This document shows positions 1 to 7,755 of a stretch of DNA of 64,000 bases, piece after piece. Each line of letters begins with the position of its first letter. Position 1 is the first letter of the stretch. Source of the stretch: Tardiphaga sp. (GTDB lineage Bacteria > Pseudomonadota > Alphaproteobacteria > Rhizobiales > Xanthobacteraceae). The DNA is taken from the NCBI GenBank assembly GCA_030147505.1, contig JASBVG010000027.1:1-64000 (forward strand), read 5' to 3'. Position numbers and translations under genes: made by a program. The notes beneath the pieces are model-generated. The model saw only the letters and a list, made by a program, of their open reading frames with translations. It had not been told where the DNA came from and did no database searches.

Positions 1-67
1 CCCGCAAGTTCTGAATTTGGTTTGGGTATGTCCACCGCGGTCCTTGAAACCGCGAGCGGAGGATTGA

Positions 68-1561
68 ATGGCTGCCGTACAAGAGACGATCGATCAGGTC
101 CGCCTCATCGATGTCGATCAATATCGTTATGGGTTCGAGACCAACATCGAATCCGAGCTCGCCCCGAAGGGTTTGAGCGAAGACATCGTCCGTTATATTT
201 CCGCGAAGAAGAATGAGCCCGAGTGGATGCTCGAATGGCGCCTCGAGGCCTATCGCCGCTGGCTGACCATGGAGGAACCCAAGTGGGCGCGCGTCGAATA
301 TCCGAAGATCGATTTTCAGGATATTCACTACTACGCAGCGCCGAAGAAGAAATCGATCGCTTCGCTGGACGAAATCGATCCTGAAATCTTGAAGACCTAT
401 GAGAAGCTCGGCATTCCGCTGCGCGAAGTGGCGATGCTGGAAGGCGTCGAGCCGCAGCCGGGCGACGAAAATCCCGAGCGCCGCAAGATCGCCGTCGACG
501 CCGTGTTCGACTCCGTGTCGGTCGCGACCACGTTCCAGGCCGAGCTGAAGAAGGCCGGCGTGATCTTCATGCCGATCTCGGAAGCCATCCGCGAACATCC
601 CGAGCTGGTGAAGCAGTATCTCGGCTCCGTCGTTCCGACCTCCGACAACTTTTACGCCACGTTGAACTCGGCCGTGTTCTCCGACGGCTCCTTCGTCTAC
701 ATCCCGCCGGGCGTGAAGTGCCCGATGGAGCTGTCGACCTATTTCCGCATTAACGAGCGCAATACCGGCCAGTTCGAGCGCACGCTGATCATCGCCGACA
801 AGGGCGCCTACGTCTCCTATCTCGAAGGCTGCACCGCGCCGCAGCGCGACGAGAACCAGCTGCATGCCGCCGTGGTCGAACTCGTCGCCCTCGACGATGC
901 CGAGATCAAATATTCGACGGTGCAGAACTGGTATCCCGGCAATTCGGAAGGCAAGGGCGGCATCTACAATTTCGTCACCAAGCGTGGCGACTGCCGCGGC
1001 GACAATTCCAAGATCTCCTGGACCCAGGTCGAGACCGGTTCGGCCATCACCTGGAAATATCCGAGCTGCATCCTGCGCGGCGACAATTCGCGCGGCGAGT
1101 TCTATTCGATCGCCATTTCGAACGGCTATCAGCAGGTCGATAGCGGCACCAAGATGATCCATCTCGGCAACAACACCACGAGCCGGATCATCTCCAAGGG
1201 TATCGCCGCTGGAAAATCCCAAAATACCTATCGTGGTCTCGTCACAGCCAATCGCAAGGCGAAGAACGCCCGTAACTTTACGGCGTGCGACTCGCTCCTG
1301 ATCGGCGATCAGTGCGGCGCACATACGGTGCCTTACATCGAGGCGAAGAACTCTTCAGCGCTGTTCGAGCACGAAGCGACCACGTCGAAGATCTCGGAAG
1401 ACGTGCTGTTCTACTGCATCCAGCGCGGCCTGAGCCAGGAAGAGGCTGTCGGCCTCGTGGTGAACGGCTTTGTCAAGGACGTGCTGCAGCAGCTCCCGAT
1501 GGAGTTTGCTGTGGAAGCGCAGAAGCTGATCTCGATCTCGCTTGAAGGATCGGTCGGCTAA
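68..1561 (+). CDS. sufB: Fe-S cluster assembly scaffold subunit SufB
   Basis: SufB, 497 aa, is the scaffold subunit of the SufBC2D complex on which nascent Fe-S clusters are built in the cytoplasm. The protein matches the SufB family along its length: the N-terminal segment, then the long beta-helix core and the conserved C-terminal stretch with [16 protein letters not shown] and the EHEATTSKI motif around residues 415-455. The ATG at 68 follows a GGAGG Shine-Dalgarno with good spacing. It heads a co-directional run sufB-sufC-sufD-sufS-sufT-sufA, the usual alphaproteobacterial SUF operon. No SufE is seen in the window. Confidence 0.97.
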   Translation: MAAVQETIDQVRLIDVDQYRYGFETNIESELAPKGLSEDIVRYISAKKNEPEWMLEWRLEAYRRWLTMEEPKWARVEYPKIDFQDIHYYAAPKKKSIASLDEIDPEILKTYEKLGIPLREVAMLEGVEPQPGDENPERRKIAVDAVFDSVSVATTFQAELKKAGVIFMPISEAIREHPELVKQYLGSVVPTSDNFYATLNSAVFSDGSFVYIPPGVKCPMELSTYFRINERNTGQFERTLIIADKGAYVSYLEGCTAPQRDENQLHAAVVELVALDDAEIKYSTVQNWYPGNSEGKGGIYNFVTKRGDCRGDNSKISWTQVETGSAITWKYPSCILRGDNSRGEFYSIAISNGYQQVDSGTKMIHLGNNTTSRIISKGIAAGKSQNTYRGLVTANRKAKNARNFTACDSLLIGDQCGAHTVPYIEAKNSSALFEHEATTSKISEDVLFYCIQRGLSQEEAVGLVVNGFVKDVLQQLPMEFAVEAQKLISISLEGSVG

Positions 1562-1574
1562 GCCAGATCGGTCT

Positions 1575-1599
1575 CGGAGGACCGCATGGCGGTCCTCCG
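1575..1599 (+). promoter_or_regulatory. strong hairpin between sufB and sufC
   Basis: A perfect 11-bp inverted repeat (CGGAGGACCGC / GCGGTCCTCCG) with a 3-nt loop lies 14 bases after the sufB stop. No T-run follows. It could be a partial terminator or an RNA-stability element that sets sufB against sufCDS message levels; this is inference. Confidence 0.5.
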
Positions 1600-1704
1600 C
1601 AAATGCCAATTCGAATGATGGGTCATCTCCAGAGGTCCGCCAGTGACGGCGAGTGCCTCCAGCCCGATCAGGCGGGATGACGATGCTACTCAAAGGATAG
1701 ATAG

Positions 1705-2463
1705 ATGCCCGCTCTGCTTGAAGTGAAGAACCTGCAAGTCCGTGTCGAGGATCGCGAGATTCTCCATGGGCTCACCATGACCGTGAATGCGGGCGAGGTG
1801 CATGCCATCATGGGCCCGAACGGTTCGGGCAAGTCCACGCTGTCCCACGTCATCGCGGGCAAGCCGGGTTATGAAGTCACCGGCGGCGAAATCCTGTTCA
1901 AGGGTGAAGACTTGCTCGAGATGGAACCGGACGAGCGCGCTGCAAAGGGCGTGTTCCTGGCCTTCCAGTATCCGGTGGAAATCCCGGGCGTCGCCACCAT
2001 GACCTTCCTGCGCACCGCGCTGAACGCGCAGCGCAAGGCGCGCGGCGAAGACGAGTTCTCGACCCCAGACTTCCTCAAGAAGGTGCGCGAAGTCGCAGCC
2101 TCGCTGAACATCCCGCAGGACATGCTCCGTCGCGGCGTCAATGTCGGCTTCTCCGGTGGCGAGAAGAAGCGCAATGAGGTGCTGCAGATGGCGCTGTTCC
2201 AGCCGAGCCTCTGCATCCTCGATGAAATGGACTCCGGTCTCGACATCGACGCGCTGCGCATCGCATCGGAAGGCGTCAATGCGCTGCGCTCGTCGGATCG
2301 TGCCATGGTCGTCATCACCCACTATCAGCGTCTGCTGAACTACATCGTGCCGGATCATGTGCATGTGATGTCGAGGGGCCGCGTGGTGAAATCCGGCGGC
2401 AAGGAACTGGCGCTCGAACTCGAAGCCTCGGGTTACGCGCAGTACGAAGAAGCCGCTGCCTGA
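1705..2463 (+). CDS. sufC: Fe-S assembly ATPase SufC
   Basis: SufC, 252 aa, is the ABC-type ATPase that powers conformational change of the SufBCD scaffold; it is cytosolic, not a transporter. Visible motifs are Walker A GPNGSGKST (about residues 37-45), the ABC signature FSGGEKKR (149-156) and Walker B CILDEMDSGLD (170-180), with the SufC-typical FLAFQYPVEIPGV segment near 85-96. The length is normal for the family. The start has an AAGGA-type ribosome site upstream. It sits 143 bp after sufB, a gap that holds a strong hairpin, and 11 bp before sufD. Confidence 0.97.
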   Translation: MPALLEVKNLQVRVEDREILHGLTMTVNAGEVHAIMGPNGSGKSTLSHVIAGKPGYEVTGGEILFKGEDLLEMEPDERAAKGVFLAFQYPVEIPGVATMTFLRTALNAQRKARGEDEFSTPDFLKKVREVAASLNIPQDMLRRGVNVGFSGGEKKRNEVLQMALFQPSLCILDEMDSGLDIDALRIASEGVNALRSSDRAMVVITHYQRLLNYIVPDHVHVMSRGRVVKSGGKELALELEASGYAQYEEAAA

Positions 2464-2474
2464 GTGAGATCGTC

Positions 2475-3794
2475 ATGAATGTAGCTGTAGCCAAGACCAC
2501 GACGGGCGCGACGCTGGACGGCACTTTTGCCGCCGCGCGCGGTCGTCTGCCCGGCACCGGGCCCGTCACCGAAACGCGCCAGCGCGCCTTCGACGCATTT
2601 GCTGTCGGCGGCTTGCCAACCCGCCGCGTCGAGGAATGGAAGTATACCGACCTGCGCCGTCTGCTCGGCGATGTCGCGCCGCTCGCTGCCGCGCCGGATC
2701 AGGCTGCGCTCGACGCGGCACGCAAGGCCGTCGCTGCATTGAAGGATGGCGATACCCAGAAGCTCGTTCTGGTCGATGGCGTGCTCGCCGCCGATCTGTC
2801 CGATCTCTCGGCCGGCAACGGCGTCACCGTGCATGCGCTCAGTGCCGTGCTGGCGGATGAGGCCAGCGCCGCGCGCGCCGACCTGCTGCTCAGCAAGGTC
2901 AACGACCCGATGCTGTCGCTCAACGCGGCGTTCGCGACCGATGGCGTCATCGTCAGCGTGGCGGACGGCACCGAAGTCGCGAAGCCCCTCCAGATCGTCC
3001 ATGTGGCTACCAAGGCGAGGGCGTCGTCGTTCACGCGCTCGCTGATCCGCATCGGCAGCAATGCCAAGGTGACTTTGGTCGAGACCTACGTCGCGACGGA
3101 CTCCGCAACAGCCTATCAGGTCCACGACACCACGGTGATCTGGGTCGGCGATGACGCGGACCTGCAGCATGTGCGCGTGATGGAAGACGCCATCGATGCC
3201 GCCAGCATCGCCAGCGCCATCGTCACCGTCGGCGCACGCACCAAGTTCAACACCTTCAGCCTGACCAGCGGTGGCGCTGTCAGCCGCTACCAGAGCTTCA
3301 TCACGCTGGCCGGCGAGGGTAGCGAACTGTCCACCAACAGCATCCATCTGCTGCGCGGCCAGCAGCATGGCGATTGCACCTTCGTCATCGATCATGCCAC
3401 GCCGGGCTGCCTCAGCCGCGAAAACTTCCGCGCTGTGCTCGACGATCGCGCCCATTCGGTGTTCCAGGGCAGGATCAACGTGCATCAGGTCGCCCAGCAG
3501 ACCGACGGCAAGATGATGTCGCGCGCGCTGCTGCTCTCCGACGATGCCGAGATCGACAACAAGCCCGAACTCGAAATCTTTGCCGACGATGTGCAGTGCG
3601 GCCACGGCGCCACGGTCGGTGCGCTCGATGACTCCTTGCTGTTCTATCTGCGCGCCCGCGGTCTTCCCGAGAAGGAAGCGCAGGCGTTGCTCATCCAGGC
3701 TTTCGTCGGCGAGGCGCTGGAGACCATCGTCAATGACGACCTGCGCGACGTCGCCATTGGTGCGGCCGAGCGCTGGCTGGGGACGCGTGCATGA
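2475..3794 (+). CDS. sufD: Fe-S cluster assembly protein SufD
   Basis: SufD, 439 aa, pairs with SufB in the SufBC2D scaffold. The N-terminal helical part contains the typical GLPTRRVEEWKYTDLR motif (about residues 45-60). The C-terminal beta-helix core has DNKPELEIFADDVQCGHGATVG near residue 360-380, the region that contacts SufB and holds a conserved Cys and His. It begins 11 bp after sufC, and its stop overlaps the sufS start by 4 bp (ATGA), so translation is probably coupled. SufD is less conserved than SufB, but the operon position makes the call firm. Confidence 0.95.
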   Translation: MNVAVAKTTTGATLDGTFAAARGRLPGTGPVTETRQRAFDAFAVGGLPTRRVEEWKYTDLRRLLGDVAPLAAAPDQAALDAARKAVAALKDGDTQKLVLVDGVLAADLSDLSAGNGVTVHALSAVLADEASAARADLLLSKVNDPMLSLNAAFATDGVIVSVADGTEVAKPLQIVHVATKARASSFTRSLIRIGSNAKVTLVETYVATDSATAYQVHDTTVIWVGDDADLQHVRVMEDAIDAASIASAIVTVGARTKFNTFSLTSGGAVSRYQSFITLAGEGSELSTNSIHLLRGQQHGDCTFVIDHATPGCLSRENFRAVLDDRAHSVFQGRINVHQVAQQTDGKMMSRALLLSDDAEIDNKPELEIFADDVQCGHGATVGALDDSLLFYLRARGLPEKEAQALLIQAFVGEALETIVNDDLRDVAIGAAERWLGTRA

Positions 3795-5038
3795 GTGACC
3801 ATCCAGCGGTGATCAACGGCTCCTATGACGTCGAGCTGATCCGCAAGGATTTTCCGGCGCTGGCGATGCAGGTCTATGGCAAGCCGCTGGTCTATCTCGA
3901 CAACGCGGCTTCGGCGCAGAAGCCGTTTGCCGTCCTCGACCGCATGACCGAGGCCTACAAGTCCGAATATGCCAATGTGCATCGCGGGCTGCATTACCTC
4001 GCCAACGCGGCGACCGAAGCCTATGAGGGCGCGCGCACCAAGGTGCAGCATTTCCTCAATGCGAAGCGGCTGGAAGAGATCATCTTCACCCGCAACGCCA
4101 CCGATGCGCTCAACACCGTGGCGGCAAGCTTCGGCGGCGAGAACATCAAGGAAGGCGACGAGATCGTGGTCTCCATCATGGAGCACCATTCGAACATCGT
4201 GCCATGGCACTTCCTGCGCGAGCGTCAGGGCGCCGTCATCAAGTGGGCGCCGGTCGATGACGAGGGTAATTTTCTCATCGACGAGTTCGAGAAGCTGCTG
4301 ACCGATCGCACCAAGATCGTCGCCATTACGCAGATGTCGAATGCGCTCGGTACCCTCGTGCCGGTGAAAGAGGTCACGGCGATCGCCCATGCCCGCGGCA
4401 TTCCGGTGCTGGTGGACGGCAGCCAAGCGGCGGTGCACGGCGTCGTCGACGTGCAGGACATCGATTGCGACTTCTACGTCTTCACCGGTCACAAGCTTTA
4501 TGGCCCGACCGGCATCGGCGTGCTCTACGGCAAATATGATCGCCTCGCTGCTATGCGGCCTTATGCCGGCGGCGGCGAGATGATCCGCGAAGTTTCGCGC
4601 GACTGGGTCACCTATGGCGACCCGCCGCACAAGTTCGAGGCGGGCACGCCGATGATCGTCGAGGCGATCGGCCTCGGTGCGGCCATCGACTATGTGAATT
4701 CGATCGGCCGCGAGCGCATCGCCGCACACGAGCACGATCTGTTGGCCTATGCGGAAGGCAAGCTGCGCGAGATCAATTCGCTGCGCATCTTCGGTTCGGC
4801 AAAGGACAAGGGGCCGGTGATTTCGTTCGAGCTCAAGGGCGCCCATGCCCATGATGTCGCGACGGTGATCGACCGGCAAGGCATTGCGGTGCGCGCAGGC
4901 ACCCATTGCGTGATGCCGCTTCTGGAACGATTCAACGTGACGGCCACCTGCCGTGCGTCGTTCGGACTGTATAATACCCGCGAAGAAATCGATCATCTCG
5001 CGCAGGCGCTGATCAAGGCACGGGAGCTTTTCGCATGA
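3791..5038 (+). CDS. sufS: cysteine desulfurase SufS
   Basis: A class II, PLP-dependent cysteine desulfurase of 415 aa that provides sulfur from L-cysteine to the SUF scaffold. The Schiff-base lysine is K235 in FTGHKLYGPTG, and the persulfide-forming cysteine is C373 in the RAGTHC motif. NANVHRG-type residues (ANVHRGLHYL near 61-70) belong to the SufS/CsdA fold. Both ends overlap neighbours by 4 bp (sufD upstream, sufT downstream), so it is embedded in the operon. SufS enzymes usually need SufE or SufU for full activity; neither is encoded here. Confidence 0.96.
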   Translation: MSDHPAVINGSYDVELIRKDFPALAMQVYGKPLVYLDNAASAQKPFAVLDRMTEAYKSEYANVHRGLHYLANAATEAYEGARTKVQHFLNAKRLEEIIFTRNATDALNTVAASFGGENIKEGDEIVVSIMEHHSNIVPWHFLRERQGAVIKWAPVDDEGNFLIDEFEKLLTDRTKIVAITQMSNALGTLVPVKEVTAIAHARGIPVLVDGSQAAVHGVVDVQDIDCDFYVFTGHKLYGPTGIGVLYGKYDRLAAMRPYAGGGEMIREVSRDWVTYGDPPHKFEAGTPMIVEAIGLGAAIDYVNSIGRERIAAHEHDLLAYAEGKLREINSLRIFGSAKDKGPVISFELKGAHAHDVATVIDRQGIAVRAGTHCVMPLLERFNVTATCRASFGLYNTREEIDHLAQALIKARELFA

Positions 5039-5406
5039 GTGACACCGCAGAGGTGAAGATACCGGAGATGCAGACCGTCTCCGCGCTGGATCCGGCCGAG
5101 ACCGAGCGCATGGGCACGGAAATCGTCGCCGCGCTGAAGACTGTGTTCGACCCGGAAATTCCCGCCGATATCTACGAGCTCGGCCTGATCTACAAAGTCG
5201 ACATCAAGGATGATCGCGGCATCGACATCGACATGACGCTGACGACGCCAAACTGTCCGGCGGCGGAAGAGCTGCCGACCATGGTGGAGAACGCCGTGGC
5301 CAGCGTGCCGGGCGCGGGGATCGTCAAGGTGAACATCGTCTGGGAGCCGACCTGGACGCCGGACCGGATGAGCGACGAGGCCCGCCTCGTGCTCAATATG
5401 TGGTGA
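5035..5406 (+). CDS. sufT: SUF system DUF59/MIP18-type protein SufT
   Basis: A 123-aa protein of the MIP18/DUF59 family (SufT), an accessory factor for Fe-S maturation or cluster transfer in bacteria that use SUF. The diagnostic core is VFDPEIPADIYELGLIY (about residues 38-54) and the LTTPNCPAAEELP segment (about 69-81), which has the conserved cysteine. ATG at 5035 overlaps the sufS stop, and sufA follows 59 bp later. The function is assigned from family and operon context; its exact biochemical step is not settled in general. Confidence 0.9.
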   Translation: MSDTAEVKIPEMQTVSALDPAETERMGTEIVAALKTVFDPEIPADIYELGLIYKVDIKDDRGIDIDMTLTTPNCPAAEELPTMVENAVASVPGAGIVKVNIVWEPTWTPDRMSDEARLVLNMW

Positions 5407-5465
5407 GATCAGCGTCCGACTGAATTCTCCGTTGGCGGCCTTGAACCGCCCAAGGGACTGAACAC

Positions 5466-5873
5466 ATGACTGAGATGACACAGAGCACTACCACGCCTGT
5501 AAAGCCCAAGCCGCGGCCGAAGCCGCAGGTCATGCGTCTGACCGACGCCGCGGCGGCGCGCGTGCTGGAGCTGACCAAACGCGCGGATTCCGAGATCATC
5601 GGCTTGCGCGTCGGCATCAAGAACGGCGGCTGCGCCGGCCAGTCCTACACCGTCGAATACGCCCATGACGTGAAGCCGACCGACGAGGTCGTCGAGGACA
5701 AGGGCGTCAAGATTCTAGTCGATCCCAAGGCCGTGCTTTTCCTGCTCGGTACCGAGATGGACTACAAGACCGACAAGATGCAGGCGCAGTTCGTGTTCAA
5801 CAACCCGAACCAGATCAGCGCATGTGGCTGCGGCGAGTCCGTGCAGTTGCAGCCGGCGAAGATCGACGGCTGA
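5466..5873 (+). CDS. sufA: A-type Fe-S carrier SufA/IscA-like
   Basis: A HesB/IscA/SufA-family carrier of 135 aa that receives clusters from the SUF scaffold and passes them to apoproteins. The three cluster-ligand cysteines are visible: one in NGGCAGQSY (about residue 57) and two in the CGCGE motif (near 120-122). The N-terminus carries a short Lys/Pro-rich extension (VKPKPRPKPQ) not found in E. coli SufA. It is the last gene of the suf cluster. A second A-type carrier is encoded at 24073-24420, so the two probably divide the work. Confidence 0.93.
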   Translation: MTEMTQSTTTPVKPKPRPKPQVMRLTDAAAARVLELTKRADSEIIGLRVGIKNGGCAGQSYTVEYAHDVKPTDEVVEDKGVKILVDPKAVLFLLGTEMDYKTDKMQAQFVFNNPNQISACGCGESVQLQPAKIDG

Positions 5874-5899
5874 GATCCTTCAGCATCTGTTAGAGCTCT

Positions 5900-5983
5900 G
5901 TCATCCCCGGGCTTGACCCGGGGATCCATCTTGTGGGCCTTCTCGAAGAGAAGATGGATGGCCGGGTCAAGCCCGGCCATGAC
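5900..5983. repeat. intergenic palindromic repeat (rhizobial type)
   Basis: A compound inverted repeat bounded by GTCAT and ATGAC. It contains nested arms: CCCCGGG/CCCGGGG, GGCCGGG/GCCCGGCC, and GGATCCATCTT against AAGATGGATG, with GGCCTTCTCGAAGAG at the centre. It lies between sufA and the TfoX gene and can fold into several hairpins. It probably belongs to the dispersed non-coding palindromes common in Bradyrhizobium relatives and may also end sufA transcription. Confidence 0.75.
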
Positions 5984-6037
5984 GTGGGGAGAGTGCGGAG
6001 CTTCCACTTCCCGCGGCTTTCATCCTACACTTCCTCC

Positions 6038-6439
6038 ATGGACCGTGAATTCCTCTCCGAACTGTTCGCCGGCTTTGGTCCGGTGACAATCCGCCGGATG
6101 TTTTCCGGTTTCGGCGTTTCCGCGGACGGCATCAACTTCGCGCTGGTGCTGCGCGGGGCGATCTATCTGCGCGCCGACGAGAACTCGATCCCGCGTTTCG
6201 AAAGCGAGGGCTCGCAGTGCTTCCAGTATGAGATGAAGGGCAAGCTACGGATGATCGCCTCCTATTGGCGATTGCCGGAGCGGCTCTATGACGATCCCGA
6301 TGAAGTGACGGAATGGGCGCGCACGGCACATGCGGCGGCGATCCGGGCGGCGCTGAAAAAGAGTGCGAAGAAGAAGCCGGCCAAGAAGAAGGTCGCGAAG
6401 AAGGCGCCGAAGAAAGTCGCGAAGAAGAAAACGGAATAA
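6038..6439 (+). CDS. TfoX N-terminal domain protein with Lys-rich tail
   Basis: A 133-aa protein. Residues 1-105 match the TfoX N-terminal domain (FGPVTIRRMFSGFGV near 13-27, then a core ending in the YDDPDEVTEWARTAH helix). Residues 106-133 are an Ala/Lys/Pro tail with repeated PAKKK and KKVAKK units like histone H1 or HU-type tails. The start at 6038 is chosen because the domain begins there; an upstream in-frame start at 5933 would read through the palindromic repeat. TfoX-domain proteins are often linked to competence or DNA-related regulation, but the role here is unknown; the tail suggests nucleic-acid binding. Confidence 0.82.
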   Translation: MDREFLSELFAGFGPVTIRRMFSGFGVSADGINFALVLRGAIYLRADENSIPRFESEGSQCFQYEMKGKLRMIASYWRLPERLYDDPDEVTEWARTAHAAAIRAALKKSAKKKPAKKKVAKKAPKKVAKKKTE

Positions 6440-6444
6440 CTCCG

Positions 6445-6558
6445 CCCCTCATCCTGAGGAGCCGCGCAGCGGCGTCTCGAAGGATGGCCACAGACACGGG
6501 AGTCAGGCCAGCTCATGGTTCGAGACGCGCGCCGGGGCGCGCTCCTCACCATGAGGGG
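6445..6558. repeat. long intergenic inverted repeat
   Basis: The outer arms are CCCCTCATcctGAGGAGC and GCTCCTCaccATGAGGGG. The inner arms include GCGTCTCGAAGGATGG against TGGTTCGAGACGC, so the whole element can form one long cruciform or hairpin. It fills the gap between the converging TfoX and diguanylate cyclase genes. The form matches the CCTGAGGAGC / CGAAGGATGG palindromes scattered through Bradyrhizobium-type genomes. It may act as a bidirectional terminator. Confidence 0.8.
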
Positions 6559-6567
6559 TGGAGTGTG

Positions 6568-7635
6568 TCACGCCACCTGGAACGTGATCTCGCTCTGATA
6601 TTCCGGGTCGACTTCGCAGATCACGCGGTTGCGGCCGTTGCGCTTCGCTGCGTAGAGGCAGGCGTCGGCGCGGCCGATCAGCGAATCCATGTCGTCGCCG
6701 CTTGCCAGCATGGAGACGCCGATGGAGATGGTGACGCGGCCGAGAATCTCGCCGGTCGATTTTTTCTTCAGTTCCTTCGACATCACGGCGCGGCGGATGT
6801 GATCCGCGACTGTCAGCGCCTGGCGCAGCGGCGTGTTCGGCAGCACCACGGCGAATTCCTCGCCGCCATAGCGCGCGGTGATGTCCTGGCCCTTGATGGT
6901 CTGCTTCAGCGACATGCCAACGAGGCGCAGCACCTGGTCGCCGGTGAGGTGGCCGTAATTGTCGTTGAACGACTTGAAGTGATCGATGTCGAGCATCAGC
7001 AGCGACAGCGGCTCACCGCGCTTCTGCGCCGTCTCGATCGCCGTCACCAGCGCGCGATCGAAATATTTGCGATTGCCGAGCGCGGTGAGGGGATCGGTCA
7101 GACTCTCGGCGCGGATGGCTTCGAGACTCTGCTGCAACACACTGACTTCGCTGCGCGAAAACAACAGGCGCTCTTCCAGAGCCTTGTTGGTGTCGTGCAC
7201 GTCGCGCGTCGATTTCACCAGGCCTTCGATGACGGCCTTGATGGCGGCGGGATCGCGCGCCACTGCGAGCTGCTTGCCGGCACCGGCGAGACTCGTGTTG
7301 AAATCGACGGTCATGTTGAGCGCGTCGTTGATCAGCGTCATCACGTCGTCGATCTCGCCGATGACGCGGGCACCGACCTGATCGATGCGATCGGTGACGC
7401 GCGCCTGGGAGAGATAGGTGTCGTGGATCTGGTCGAGATCGGCGTCGCTGAGGCGGCCGTTGCGCGCCAGCGTCTCGTTGATCACCTTGTTCAGCGCCGG
7501 ATTGTAGCCGGTCGCGTAAACGTACCAGATTTCATAGTTGCGCGGGATCGCGGGCTGGCGCAGCGAACGGATCTGCCCGAGCGCGATGTCGGCGAACGCC
7601 AATGTGCGTTCAAGGTCGTCGAGGTTTGCGGTCAC
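6568..7635 (-). CDS. GGDEF diguanylate cyclase
   Basis: A 355-aa protein with a C-terminal GGDEF domain that makes cyclic di-GMP from two GTP. The active site reads GGEEF within ARYGGEEFAVVLP, a functional form. The inhibitory-site position upstream is KGQD rather than RxxD, so product feedback may be weak. The N-terminal half (about 170 aa) is alpha-helical, starts with a conserved IPRNYEIWYVYATGYNP segment, and has no predicted membrane span; it is probably a cytoplasmic sensory or dimerisation region. A GTG start at 7635 is preferred because GGGGACACAGGAC precedes it; a TTG at 7650 is the alternative. A TGTCAC/GTGACA inverted repeat lies upstream. Confidence 0.88.
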   Translation of the reverse strand: MTANLDDLERTLAFADIALGQIRSLRQPAIPRNYEIWYVYATGYNPALNKVINETLARNGRLSDADLDQIHDTYLSQARVTDRIDQVGARVIGEIDDVMTLINDALNMTVDFNTSLAGAGKQLAVARDPAAIKAVIEGLVKSTRDVHDTNKALEERLLFSRSEVSVLQQSLEAIRAESLTDPLTALGNRKYFDRALVTAIETAQKRGEPLSLLMLDIDHFKSFNDNYGHLTGDQVLRLVGMSLKQTIKGQDITARYGGEEFAVVLPNTPLRQALTVADHIRRAVMSKELKKKSTGEILGRVTISIGVSMLASGDDMDSLIGRADACLYAAKRNGRNRVICEVDPEYQSEITFQVA

Positions 7636-7684
7636 GTCCTGTGTCCCCAAGCGGCGCTGCGTCGCGCCGCCCTCACTTGCGAAA

Positions 7685-7707
7685 TGTCACAAAATATCGC
7701 GGTGACA
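7685..7707. promoter_or_regulatory. inverted repeat upstream of diguanylate cyclase
   Basis: TGTCAC and GTGACA, separated by 11 bases, lie about 50 bp before the cyclase start codon. The symmetry suits a dimeric regulator. No regulator can be named. Confidence 0.35.
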
Positions 7708-7755
7708 CTAGGGGACGTGTGTGAATCGTCGGTAAATGAGCGCCGAAGATACTAC

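Noticed and set aside
2433..3605. 390-aa open frame antisense to sufD
   Set aside because: It lies fully over sufD, has no ribosome site, and matches no known fold.
3644..4996. 450-aa open frame antisense to sufS
   Set aside because: A shadow of a high-GC coding gene; its composition (His/Arg/Ala-rich) is not protein-like and sufS is certain.
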